From Halosimplex pelagicum (GTDB lineage: Archaea; Halobacteriota; Halobacteria; Halobacteriales; Haloarculaceae), in contig NZ_CP058909.1 of the NCBI RefSeq assembly GCF_013415905.1, positions 3,534,001-3,598,000 of the forward strand: DNA of 64,000 nucleotides, given 5' to 3'. Under the pieces are notes generated by a model. It had not been told where the DNA came from, did not search any database, and saw only the letters and a list, made by a program, of their open reading frames with translations. The position numbers were made by a program, and so were the translations under genes. Shown here in pieces: positions 47,554 through 54,027 of the stretch. How positions within the stretch are numbered: the stretch's first letter is position 1; each line of letters begins with the position of its first letter.

Positions 47554-48090
47554 ATGAATCGATTAGGCACGGCTATCGTCGTCATCGCGCTGCTGGCCGT
47601 GGTGCCTGCCAGCGGTGCCGCACAGTCCGCCAACAACTCCACCAGCGGCTCGGGAGTCGACCTCCCGGAGCAGACAGGGACGCAGATTCAGGACGGCCTG
47701 ACGCTGCTCTCGTCGTCCTACAACCAAGAGCAAGGGACGGTGACGCTCACCTTCCGCAGCGACAGCGCCGTGGCCGTCACGCTCGCCGACGCTGGTGCGT
47801 TCATGCAGGAAGGAGAGATCAACCGCCGGGCGATCGTCGTCAACGGGAAGACGAAAGTCGAGTTCGCCGTCACCGAGCAAAACGGCTTCGTCGGTGTCTC
47901 TATCTCGACTGATGAAACCCTCTACGGCCACCCCATCAAGGTCGGTTCGACCGACTTCGTGCCGGGTGGTCCGTCGCCCGAGGACACCTGGCTGGCCGGC
48001 TCGACCGTGTTCGTCCTGTTCGCCGTCGCCCTGCCCGGCGCGTTCTACGCTAACCGGAAACTGCGAGGTGTCGAGCATGACCAACACTAA
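47554..48090 (+). CDS. Pleolipovirus ORF6-like secreted membrane protein
   Basis: 178 residues: signal peptide (RLGTAIVVIALLAVVPASGAAQ), an extracellular beta-rich domain (GTVTLTFRSDSAVAVTLADAG...VVNGKTKVEFAVTEQNGFVGVSIS) and a C-terminal helix (STVFVLFAVALPGAFYANRKL). The position between spike and ORF7 matches ORF6 of the HRPV-1 group. Its role in particles is not known. It overlaps the next gene by 14 nt. Confidence 0.8.
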   Translation: MNRLGTAIVVIALLAVVPASGAAQSANNSTSGSGVDLPEQTGTQIQDGLTLLSSSYNQEQGTVTLTFRSDSAVAVTLADAGAFMQEGEINRRAIVVNGKTKVEFAVTEQNGFVGVSISTDETLYGHPIKVGSTDFVPGGPSPEDTWLAGSTVFVLFAVALPGAFYANRKLRGVEHDQH

Positions 48091-48988
48091 CGACCCGCCG
48101 AACCCGCAGGCTCCGCCGTCTCCGTCGAACAAGCGACTGATGCTGGAAGTGCTGAAAGCGACCGGCATCCCGCTGATGTTCGGCCTGCTCTGCCTGACCG
48201 GGCTCGCCTTGGTCTGGTGGTACGGCCTGCCCGAGCGCCCGATCTCCATCGTGCTGCTCTCCGGGCTGATCGCCGGCCCGTTCATCGTGGTCTACGCGTT
48301 CCTCTTCGCGTACGTCTACCAGAAGCGCCTGGACGTGCCGATCGTCCTGCTCGACCCCGACGGCCAGGACTGGGGCCTGAAGTACCTCCACCCCGACGAG
48401 TTCGGACAGGCCGAGATTGAAGGCGACCGACTCGCCACCCGTCACGGTCGCGCCACCGGAGAGACGATCTACTTCGCCGAAGGTCACCGTATCGAGCAGC
48501 GCGAAGAGGTCGACCCCGAGACTGGCGAGAAAGAGACGGTCCCCCGCCGCGTCCTCACGTCGACGTGGGAAGGCGAGATCTCCCACCAGAAGTTCATGGA
48601 GAAGAAAGCCTCGCTGAAACAGCAGCGGAAGAAACTCGTCCCGCTGGCGTTCGAGGGGCTGAAAGCCCGCGCCGGTGCGGACATGAAGGTCCTCGAAAAC
48701 ACGGACAAACTGGCCCACTCGCTGCTGCTCGGCGCGGAAGAGGACTCCTTCCTCGCCGACGGGCTGAACCCGATGGACTTCGACCTCGACGTTGACCTCG
48801 ACCGCACCCTCGGCGGGCTGATCCCCAGCCGCGAGGAAGCCGACGACCAGGAGGAACGCGCGGCCGCCGACCGGCCTGGTTCAGCTGACATCCAAGAGTC
48901 CAGCGACCCGCTAAAAGAGCGCGCCCAGTCCGACGGCTCGCCGGGCAGCAACGGCCAGCATCCCGGCAGCGAGGTGAACCGTGAGTAA
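48077..48988 (+). CDS. Pleolipovirus ORF7-like membrane protein
   Basis: 303 residues from ATG 48077. Two membrane helices near the N-terminus (IPLMFGLLCLTGLALVWWYG and IVLLSGLIAGPFIVVYAFLFAYVY), then a conserved cytoplasmic domain (DGQDWGLKYLHPDEFGQAEIEGDRL, TWEGEISHQKFMEKKASLKQQ) and an acidic disordered tail. The gene order spike-ORF6-ORF7-ATPase is conserved in pleolipoviruses; the function is unresolved but the gene is part of the core. It overlaps the ATPase gene by 8 nt. Confidence 0.82.
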   Translation: MTNTNDPPNPQAPPSPSNKRLMLEVLKATGIPLMFGLLCLTGLALVWWYGLPERPISIVLLSGLIAGPFIVVYAFLFAYVYQKRLDVPIVLLDPDGQDWGLKYLHPDEFGQAEIEGDRLATRHGRATGETIYFAEGHRIEQREEVDPETGEKETVPRRVLTSTWEGEISHQKFMEKKASLKQQRKKLVPLAFEGLKARAGADMKVLENTDKLAHSLLLGAEEDSFLADGLNPMDFDLDVDLDRTLGGLIPSREEADDQEERAAADRPGSADIQESSDPLKERAQSDGSPGSNGQHPGSEVNRE

Positions 48989-49937
48989 CTACGACGGCAG
49001 TTCGCTCGGGATCGGCGCTGCGGAGTTCCGCGAGGTCGCCGAGGGCCGACTGACCGAGAACAACCGCGTCTATCCGCTCGCGCCGTTCCTCGACGGTCGT
49101 GCGCTCCGCCGGTACGTCCACTACAAGCGTCGGTACGACGAGATTCTGAGCATCAACGAGGACCACGACGCCGATCTCCCGGCGACGTTCGAACAGACCC
49201 AGTACTGTCGGAACTTGATCGCCGCCCACGGCTCGCCGGTCGCAGCGGAGGCAGTCCGCAACGGGAACCTCGCGGTCCTATCCTGGCTGTCCGGGCTGAC
49301 TCGTCGAGAGTCGGACTTCTCCAGCGCCCAGGTGTTTTCCCAGCTGGTCCGCGACCTCCGGCGGCCGGGCTACCTCGGTGTGTTTCTCGGCATGACCGAC
49401 GGCGGGAAGACGAACTCCGCCCTGGTCGGTGCCGGGCTGCACCTCCGCGACGAACCCGACGCGATCCTCGCCACGAACGTGACCACACTCGAGTGGGAAG
49501 AGTCCGAGCTGAACGAACGGACCTACACCGTCGAAACGAAATCGGAGCTGGAACAGATGTGCCATGAGTACCCCGACGTGGTGGCTGTCCTCGACGAGAT
49601 GAGTACACAGGCGAACGCTCAAACCCAGAGCTACGAGGTCAACAGCGAGTTCTATCCGCTGGTGACGTTCAAATCGAAACTCGGGCTGCGGCTGTTCGTC
49701 ATCGGTCACCGCGAGGACGGCTACGACATCGCTCCACCAATTCGGGAACACGCCGATCACATCATCGTGCAGCGCGCTGAAGAAACTGGTCTCGACGAGA
49801 CTGAATACTCCGCGGAGTTCTACCGTGATCTCGTCGACGGCGAACCCGACGATCTCGCCTACACGCTCGACCCGGTGCCGCCGATCGCCGGCACGTACGA
49901 ACCCGACGAACAAGCTCAGTTCGAGATTACTTCATAA
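48981..49937 (+). CDS. VP8-like P-loop ATPase of the pleolipovirus
   Basis: 318 residues. Walker A is GMTDGGKT (137-144) and Walker B is DVVAVLDEMSTQ. The preceding domain (about 1-130) is the N-terminal region typical of VP8-like proteins, and ADHIIVQRAEETG is a C-terminal core strand. VP8 of HRPV-1 is a minor virion ATPase of unknown job, perhaps in assembly or DNA handling. This is the last core gene; the sequence turns AT-rich immediately after its stop. Confidence 0.88.
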   Translation: MSNYDGSSLGIGAAEFREVAEGRLTENNRVYPLAPFLDGRALRRYVHYKRRYDEILSINEDHDADLPATFEQTQYCRNLIAAHGSPVAAEAVRNGNLAVLSWLSGLTRRESDFSSAQVFSQLVRDLRRPGYLGVFLGMTDGGKTNSALVGAGLHLRDEPDAILATNVTTLEWEESELNERTYTVETKSELEQMCHEYPDVVAVLDEMSTQANAQTQSYEVNSEFYPLVTFKSKLGLRLFVIGHREDGYDIAPPIREHADHIIVQRAEETGLDETEYSAEFYRDLVDGEPDDLAYTLDPVPPIAGTYEPDEQAQFEITS

Positions 49938-49946
49938 TCGACGGTA

Positions 49947-50441
49947 CTACCCTGGTAAACTCCCCCACGGGAATAGGTGAAGTACTTGTAAAATGAAGCC
50001 AATTAAAAGCAGTCCAGCACCCCAGGCATCTTCTCCAAGTGCCCAGTCAGACTCTTTTGCATAGAGAGTACCTGATTCAGATGCTAGTATGATTGCTCCA
50101 ACACCGTCAATCGCTAATCCATATATCTGGTTATTTAGCCCTCCGTCCATGTAGAACTCAAGCAATAGTAACCCTGCTAAAACCAATAACAAACACGTCA
50201 CCCATGCCTCAGGAATGTCCGCAAAAAGGTTGTCCTCATGATCTCCCACGCGACCATATATAGTCATTCCTATTAGAATAGTCCCAATTCCAGCGATAAC
50301 GCAGGGAAAGGCCTCTGATAGTTGAAAAAGTGCTGAACATGCGCATGCTACGGCTGGTCGTAGGATGATGACTGCCAAAGTTATTGCAATGAATACAATA
50401 AAAATTGACACTCCTTTAAAAACTGGATCGTCTTGCTCCAT
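49947..50441 (-). CDS. AT-rich-coded membrane protein, cargo of element B
   Basis: 164 residues with about four hydrophobic segments (VSIFIVFIAITLAVIILRPAVACAC, CVIAGIGTILIGMTIYG, WVTCLLLVLAGLLLLEFYM, GLLLIGFILQVLHLF). It is convergent with the VP8-like gene. The DNA is clearly AT-richer than the structural genes. With its neighbour at 50552 it forms a two-gene membrane cargo, possibly superinfection exclusion; no family recognised. Confidence 0.6.
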   Translation of the reverse strand: MEQDDPVFKGVSIFIVFIAITLAVIILRPAVACACSALFQLSEAFPCVIAGIGTILIGMTIYGRVGDHEDNLFADIPEAWVTCLLLVLAGLLLLEFYMDGGLNNQIYGLAIDGVGAIILASESGTLYAKESDWALGEDAWGAGLLLIGFILQVLHLFPWGSLPG

Positions 50442-50500
50442 ACCAAGTGGCCTTGATATGCTCCTTAATTAAATATTGAGAAATCTTTTGACATTGAGCG

Positions 50501-50540
50501 AGCCCGCGAGCGCCCCCCTCAATGGGGGGTCGAGCGGGCT
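50501..50540. terminator. Strong GC stem-loop between the two cargo genes
   Basis: AGCCCGC...GCGGGCT (50501-50507 and 50534-50540) encloses CCCCCC-TCAAT-GGGGGG (50513-50529). It lies just past the stop of the 50552-51010 gene. Either a terminator or a rolling-circle origin hairpin. Confidence 0.5.
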
Positions 50541-50551
50541 GTTAATACATT

Positions 50552-51010
50552 TTAGAACTTTGAAGTGGGCGATAGGTATAAAAGAAATTCTGAAAAAGCT
50601 AAAATAGCCGCTCCAAGAATGGGAATAATCGGGAACATAAAGCCACTTATAAAGTTTAAATAGAAGGCAATTACACCGGGTGACTTTGCCTTTTCATACA
50701 TATAGAGGCCACCGAATAGTAGATTGAACCCTGTTCCCACATCGACTAACGCCTCGACAAAATGACTCGCTTCAACCGATAACATCGGTGAGATCGCGAC
50801 CGCTTCAGAAGCAATTGTTCCCAGTGGGGACAGCCCGATAGATAAGACTAATCCAGTCGTCAGTGCGACCCCGCTTAAAAGATATTTTGCTTCTTTGTTT
50901 CTCATCGCGTCAATAATATTAGCGAAGGCGGCATAAGCAACAAACATAAAAATTCCAGCACCCACATAATTCAGCGCCAAAGTGTTTGATATCTCCATTC
51001 CTTGAACCAT
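50552..51010 (-). CDS. AT-rich-coded membrane protein, cargo of element B
   Basis: 152 residues from ATG 51010 (or 148 from ATG 50998). Four hydrophobic segments (ALNYVGAGIFMFVAYAAF, YLLSGVALTTGLVLSIGL, GFNLLFGGLYMYEKAK, FISGFMFPIIPILGAAILAFSEFLLYL). AT-rich like the next gene downstream, from which a GC hairpin separates it. The promoter upstream (51026-51050) has GTGAAA repeats. No family recognised. Confidence 0.6.
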   Translation of the reverse strand: MVQGMEISNTLALNYVGAGIFMFVAYAAFANIIDAMRNKEAKYLLSGVALTTGLVLSIGLSPLGTIASEAVAISPMLSVEASHFVEALVDVGTGFNLLFGGLYMYEKAKSPGVIAFYLNFISGFMFPIIPILGAAILAFSEFLLYLSPTSKF

Positions 51011-51025
51011 TCATGATTTCGACCC

Positions 51026-51051
51026 CAGAAATAGTTTCACTTTCACTTTCA
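51026..51051 (-). promoter_or_regulatory. GTGAAA-repeat promoter
   Basis: Plus-strand TTTCACTTTCACTTTCACTCC carries three TTTCAC units; on the minus strand GTGAAAGTGAAAGTGAAAC precedes the TATA-like AACTATTT 20-28 nt before ATG 51010. The same unit precedes the gene starting at 55029. Confidence 0.5.
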
Positions 51052-51103
51052 CTCCACTGATGGCTGGCTCTCTTTTACGTCCCCCTCGTATTGGTCGCGG
51101 TGC

Positions 51104-51268
51104 ATGATGCTGGACGAATGGATTAGTTGCCCTGATGGGTGTGAAGCTCCGGTTCGGAAGGTGACCCTCCCGGAGAGTAGAATTGGCCTTCAGTGTGTCG
51201 CGTGCGGCAGGCGAATCGAGGAACCTGTTCGCAGAGTCGACGCACAATCCAGAGGGATCGATCTCTAA
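51104..51268 (+). CDS. 54-residue zinc-ribbon protein
   Basis: ATG 51104 (MMLDEWISCPDGCEAPVRK...LQCVACGRRIEEPV) gives a four-Cys ribbon. A TATA-like CTCTTTTACG lies 24-33 nt upstream, fitting a leaderless start. The stop at 51268 directly abuts the convergent RHH gene (51269), leaving no gap. Function unknown. Confidence 0.6.
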   Translation: MMLDEWISCPDGCEAPVRKVTLPESRIGLQCVACGRRIEEPVRRVDAQSRGIDL

Positions 51269-51484
51269 TTACTGCTCGTCGATCGCCTCTCGAACGGCCT
51301 CGACGACGAACTCCCGACGTTCTTCGTCGGTCATGTCCTCGTCGAGGTCGTCCAGTTCCCCCTGGAGTTCCAACTTCAGGTGAATTGCGTCCCGAACCCA
51401 GGCGCTCCGATTGTCCCCGTATTCGAGTTGACTATTAATCTCGTCCAGAAGGTCCTGAGACATGCTAATAGTCGGCTGAACCAT
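51269..51484 (-). CDS. Ribbon-helix-helix (CopG-like) regulator of element B
   Basis: 71 residues from ATG 51484: VQPTISMSQDLLDEINSQLEYGDNRSAWVRDAIHLKLELQGEL. The strand PTISMS, helix A and RSAWVRDAI helix B are the RHH signature; a charged helical tail follows (EDMTDEERREFVVEAVREAID). The longer reading to 51535 crosses the TATA box and is rejected. It faces 7-bp operator repeats and is the likely repressor of the divergent integrase operon and of itself. Confidence 0.85.
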   Translation of the reverse strand: MVQPTISMSQDLLDEINSQLEYGDNRSAWVRDAIHLKLELQGELDDLDEDMTDEERREFVVEAVREAIDEQ

Positions 51485-51510
51485 TTGGTTGTTGCTAACG
51501 CAGGAAGCCG

Positions 51511-51582
51511 TTAATAAGTACCTACCAATAACCAATTACCAACAACCAATACTTATTTGGTGTAACAGTAGTTGGTAATTGG
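51511..51582. promoter_or_regulatory. Divergent promoter with heptad operator repeats
   Basis: Two back-to-back TATA-like boxes (minus: AATAAGT at about 51513-51519 for start 51484; plus: ACTTATTT at about 51551-51558 for start 51585) flank a run of four 7-bp units CCAATAA, CCAATTA, CCAACAA, CCAATAC (about 51525-51552). An inverted pair GTTGGTAATTGGTAAT lies at 51571-51586. Confidence 0.75.
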
Positions 51583-51584
51583 TA

Positions 51585-51764
51585 ATGGCACAGTCAGCCA
51601 ACCTCCACGGCGATTCAAATCGAACCGAATCGGTCGACCTCCGCTGTCCCGACTGCGGACATACGGAGAACTGCACTAGCCACGCCGCAGCGGCGTCCCT
51701 CCAGACCTCGAAGCCCTGCCCGAACTGCAACCGGATGATGGCGCTTTCGGAGGGATCCGTGTGA
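51585..51764 (+). CDS. Small zinc-ribbon protein upstream of the integrase
   Basis: 59 residues from ATG 51585 (leaderless; see the TATA box at about 51551). LRCPDCGHTENCTSHAAAAS...KPCPNCNRMMALSEGSV is a zinc ribbon with two CxxC knuckles. GTGA overlap with the integrase gene. Its position parallels the small zinc-ribbon gene two genes upstream of the element A integrase, so an accessory role in recombination is plausible. Confidence 0.7.
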   Translation: MAQSANLHGDSNRTESVDLRCPDCGHTENCTSHAAAASLQTSKPCPNCNRMMALSEGSV

Positions 51765-52822
51765 GCCCGGAGACCGCGACCGCGCCGGGCTCGCCGGAGG
51801 ACCTCACCGTGTGGGACGCCCGCGAGCGGTTCCTGGACGAGTGCCGAATGGACTCGACCGAGGCGACCGTCCGCAGCTATGCGAACCGACTCGCCCGCTT
51901 CTGCGAGTGGTGCGACGAACGCGAGATTGAGCGCGTCGACGAACTCTCCGGCTGGCTCCTCGACGAGTACCGGCGGAGCCTCACCGAGGACGCCCCGGTC
52001 ACGGTGAAGGGTAAGATGATGGCGGTGAAGCAGCTGCTCGCCTACCTCGAACGGATCGATGCCGTCGACGATCTCGAAGACAAGGTTCCCATCCCGCAGC
52101 TCTCCGCGGCCGACGAACAGAGCGAAAAGAAACTCGCCCCCGAGGACGGCATCCGTCTCGTCGACTTCTACCGCGATTCGGTGGAGTTCCGGGCCAGCCC
52201 GCGCCACGCCCTCCTGGAAGTCCTCTGGTTCACCGGCTGTCGGATGAGCGGCGCGCTCGCGCTCGACCTGGACGACTACGAGAGCGACACCGGGACGCTC
52301 CGGTTCGTCAACCGCCCGGACTCCGGCACCCGGCTGAAGAACGGGAACAACGGCGAGCGCCCCGTCGGCATCCCGACCGAGGTCGTCCAGGTCCTCGACG
52401 AGTACGTCGCCCGCGAGCGGATCGACAAGCGCGACGACCACGGACGGAAGCCGCTCTTCTCCTGCCGGCAGGGTCGTCCGTCGGATACGACCATCCGAGC
52501 GTGGGCCTACCTCGGTACCCAGCCGTGTCTCTACCAGCGGTGTCCGCACGACCGCAACCGGGAGACGTGCAAGTACCGCCGCCGGAACTACGCGAGTCAG
52601 TGCCCTTCGTCGCGGTCGCCCCACCAGATTCGAACCGGCTCGATCACGTGGCAACTCAACTGCGGCATCCCCATCGAAGAAGTCGCCGAGCGGGTGAACT
52701 CTTCCCCCGACGTGATCCGCCGCCACTACGACGTGGCGACGGGTGACCAGCGGCTCGAAGAGCGCCGTCGGAAGTACCTCGGAAACCTTTCACTTTCTGA
52801 CGGGGGTAACGATGAAAACTGA
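51761..52822 (+). CDS. Tyrosine integrase of element B
   Basis: 353 residues from GTG 51761. Core-binding domain at about 15-105, then the catalytic domain: Arg161 (FTGCRMSG), His288-x-x-Arg291 (PHQIRTG) and Tyr323 (DVIRRHYD). A cysteine cluster (Cys256, Cys261, Cys270, Cys281: CLYQRCPHDRNRETC) precedes the HxxR box, as in the element A integrase. It ends 43 nt from the third att core. The two integrases share layout but differ at many positions, consistent with independent elements using the same tRNA site. Confidence 0.94.
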   Translation: MSPETATAPGSPEDLTVWDARERFLDECRMDSTEATVRSYANRLARFCEWCDEREIERVDELSGWLLDEYRRSLTEDAPVTVKGKMMAVKQLLAYLERIDAVDDLEDKVPIPQLSAADEQSEKKLAPEDGIRLVDFYRDSVEFRASPRHALLEVLWFTGCRMSGALALDLDDYESDTGTLRFVNRPDSGTRLKNGNNGERPVGIPTEVVQVLDEYVARERIDKRDDHGRKPLFSCRQGRPSDTTIRAWAYLGTQPCLYQRCPHDRNRETCKYRRRNYASQCPSSRSPHQIRTGSITWQLNCGIPIEEVAERVNSSPDVIRRHYDVATGDQRLEERRRKYLGNLSLSDGGNDEN

Positions 52823-52864
52823 CGCCTCGCGCCCTGTCGTACGGCGAAATCGTCGGAAGACTGG

Positions 52865-52880
52865 TCCCTCCGACCCCATA
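52865..52880. repeat. attR core of element B / left end of element C
   Basis: TCCCTCCGACCCCATA, identical over 15 bp to the cores at 9778 and 41706. The sequence downstream continues as a copy of the left end of element B. Confidence 0.9.
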
Positions 52881-52985
52881 CTCGTCTTTAATTTTTCTTT
52901 ACCTCAGGTTAGTGAGCGGCGCGTTTTCGGCGTTTCTGAAACACCCCCCCCCCCAAAATCACACTCAAGAAATTGGTATGTCGGG

Positions 52986-53162
52986 GTGGTCGGCGTGATC
53001 GTCGGTCCCCGCGTCGAGTTCGCCGTCGGCCACTATCCACGCATCCGAGTGTGGGATTCGGCGGCCGGTCACGACCGCTGGAACAATCAGCCCGGTAACC
53101 TCGAAGCCCGCGAACCGGAGTCGCACGCGGACTACCACCTGAACGGGGGTGCGCTACCGTGA
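52986..53162 (+). pseudogene. HNH gene remnant with an in-frame 93-bp deletion
   Basis: It parallels the HNH gene at 41820 from the GTG to the stop but lacks 31 codons, including the two His residues of the active site. In element B the missing segment is flanked by a 10-bp direct repeat CACGACCGCT (41904 and 41997), and one copy remains here, so the deletion arose by recombination or slippage between them. The frame is kept, but an HNH nuclease activity is not possible. Confidence 0.85.
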
Positions 53163-53200
53163 GGTGGAGGTCTGAGCGGAGTGATCCGGTCGGTCCCGCT

Positions 53201-53665
53201 TCAAAATTCAATGCTGCTGTTCACAGCGATCGTCCCGGAATCGACGACGTTCGCGTTCAGCCCGCCGCGATGAGTGAGCGCCTCAACAGCACCCTCCACA
53301 TCTGCGAGCGATTCCATGTAATCGCATGGTTCGCACAGCCGTACTCCGGTGAACGTGGCCTCACCGACGGTAAATTCCCGGCCGACGAGGTGATTCAGAG
53401 GGACATCCCGGGTGAGAATATTTCGTCGGGTCTGTTGCGGTTGTACTGTCGTCGCCTCGTCTCGACGTGCTGCCTCCAGGGCCTCTTTCTCGATGAGTGT
53501 CACGCCAGTCCCCTCCGGCAGGTCCTCGTGTCGGTCGTACAACCCCTGTTCGCGATAGTATCGGTCCCCACGCAGTCCTTTTCCGGCGACAGCGTCGACG
53601 GATTCGACAGATTCCATCGGGTCACCGGAATCCGGGGCGACAAAAATTGCCTCGACAGTTCCCAT
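53201..53665 (-). CDS. MOSC-domain protein
   Basis: 154 residues. VEAIFVAPDSGDPMESVESVDAVAGKGLRGDRYY is the MOSC N-terminal half, and FTGVRLCEPCDYMESLADVEGAVEALTHRGGLNANVV carries the conserved cysteine region. MOSC domains handle sulfur or the molybdenum cofactor (as in MOCS3-type sulfurases, YiiM). The intact reading and normal codon use suggest a functional gene. It is flanked by element C relics on both sides, so it is either cargo of element C or a later insertion. Confidence 0.88.
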   Translation of the reverse strand: MGTVEAIFVAPDSGDPMESVESVDAVAGKGLRGDRYYREQGLYDRHEDLPEGTGVTLIEKEALEAARRDEATTVQPQQTRRNILTRDVPLNHLVGREFTVGEATFTGVRLCEPCDYMESLADVEGAVEALTHRGGLNANVVDSGTIAVNSSIEF

Positions 53666-53767
53666 ATCTGCTCCTCAGACGATCGGCTGATAAAACTGGC
53701 TCCTCGCACCGACAACCGCGCTCGCTCACTCTGCACGGGTGTTAATCGCGCGGGGGAAGCCTGTAGA

Positions 53768-53902
53768 TGTCTGGCCCTTCCCGTGACGGGTGTTCCTTCC
53801 GGCCGAACGAGCTCATCCCTGCATCTCGTCTCCTCCTGGACGAAGCGACGGACGAGAGTTCGCCGAGCTGTCCGACTCGTCGAGGACGGTGATCCGTAGT
53901 GA
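53768..53902 (+). pseudogene. Frameshifted remnant of the 42086-type small gene
   Basis: GGTGTTCCTTCCGGCCGAACG to GACGGTGATCCGTAG corresponds to the 42086-42238 gene (PNEFVPASQLILDEATDEE) with substitutions and a lost 2-3 nt around 53855 that shifts the frame. Confidence 0.65.
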
Positions 53903-54010
53903 CCGACTGGGAAGTCTACCGGCAGTACCAGGCCATCTCTGCAAGGACGATCGCATCAACTGTATCGGTGACCCGGTCACCGTGGCCAGAGAGTGCCGTT
54001 CTTGCTATCA
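53899..54010 (+). pseudogene. Broken remnant of the 42235-type zinc-knuckle gene
   Basis: GTGACCGACTGGGAAG keeps the start of the 42235 gene; ATCAACTGTATCGGTGACCC and GAGTGCCGTTCTTGCTATC match later segments, but frameshifts destroy the Cys knuckles. Confidence 0.65.
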
Positions 54011-54027
54011 GGTCACTGCGCCCGGAT

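Larger units (their letters stand above)
41706..52880. mobile_element. Element B: about 11-kb pleolipovirus provirus
   Basis: Flanked by the 15-bp core at 41706 and 52865. The gene order Rep, small OB-like protein, VP3-like, VP4-like spike, ORF6-like, ORF7-like, VP8-like ATPase follows the core genome of pleolipoviruses, which are enveloped vesicle-like haloarchaeal viruses with 7-16-kb genomes. RHH regulator and integrase complete it. The rolling-circle Rep suggests the alpha-type. All core genes appear intact, so it may still be inducible. Confidence 0.92.
52865..54010. mobile_element. Element C: decayed relative of element B
   Basis: It starts with the att core and an element-B-like left end, then carries an HNH pseudogene (52986) and broken copies of the 42086 and 42235 genes (53768-54010), with a MOSC gene between them. 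No fourth att core was found to the right, so its right boundary is unknown. Confidence 0.75.
53666..54027. other. Gap of decayed element C sequence
   Basis: The 362 nt hold only the two broken genes listed below and the short promoter-proximal region of the MOSC gene; no intact gene or RNA was seen. Confidence 0.5.

Noticed and set aside
51011..51247. Minus-strand ORF between the cargo gene and the RHH gene
   Set aside because: It is antisense to the better-supported 51104 zinc-ribbon gene and includes the GTGAAA promoter repeats; the product has no recognisable feature.
53159..53899. Plus-strand 246-residue ORF across the MOSC gene
   Set aside because: It runs antisense through the intact MOSC gene and joins unrelated relic sequence; no domain logic.
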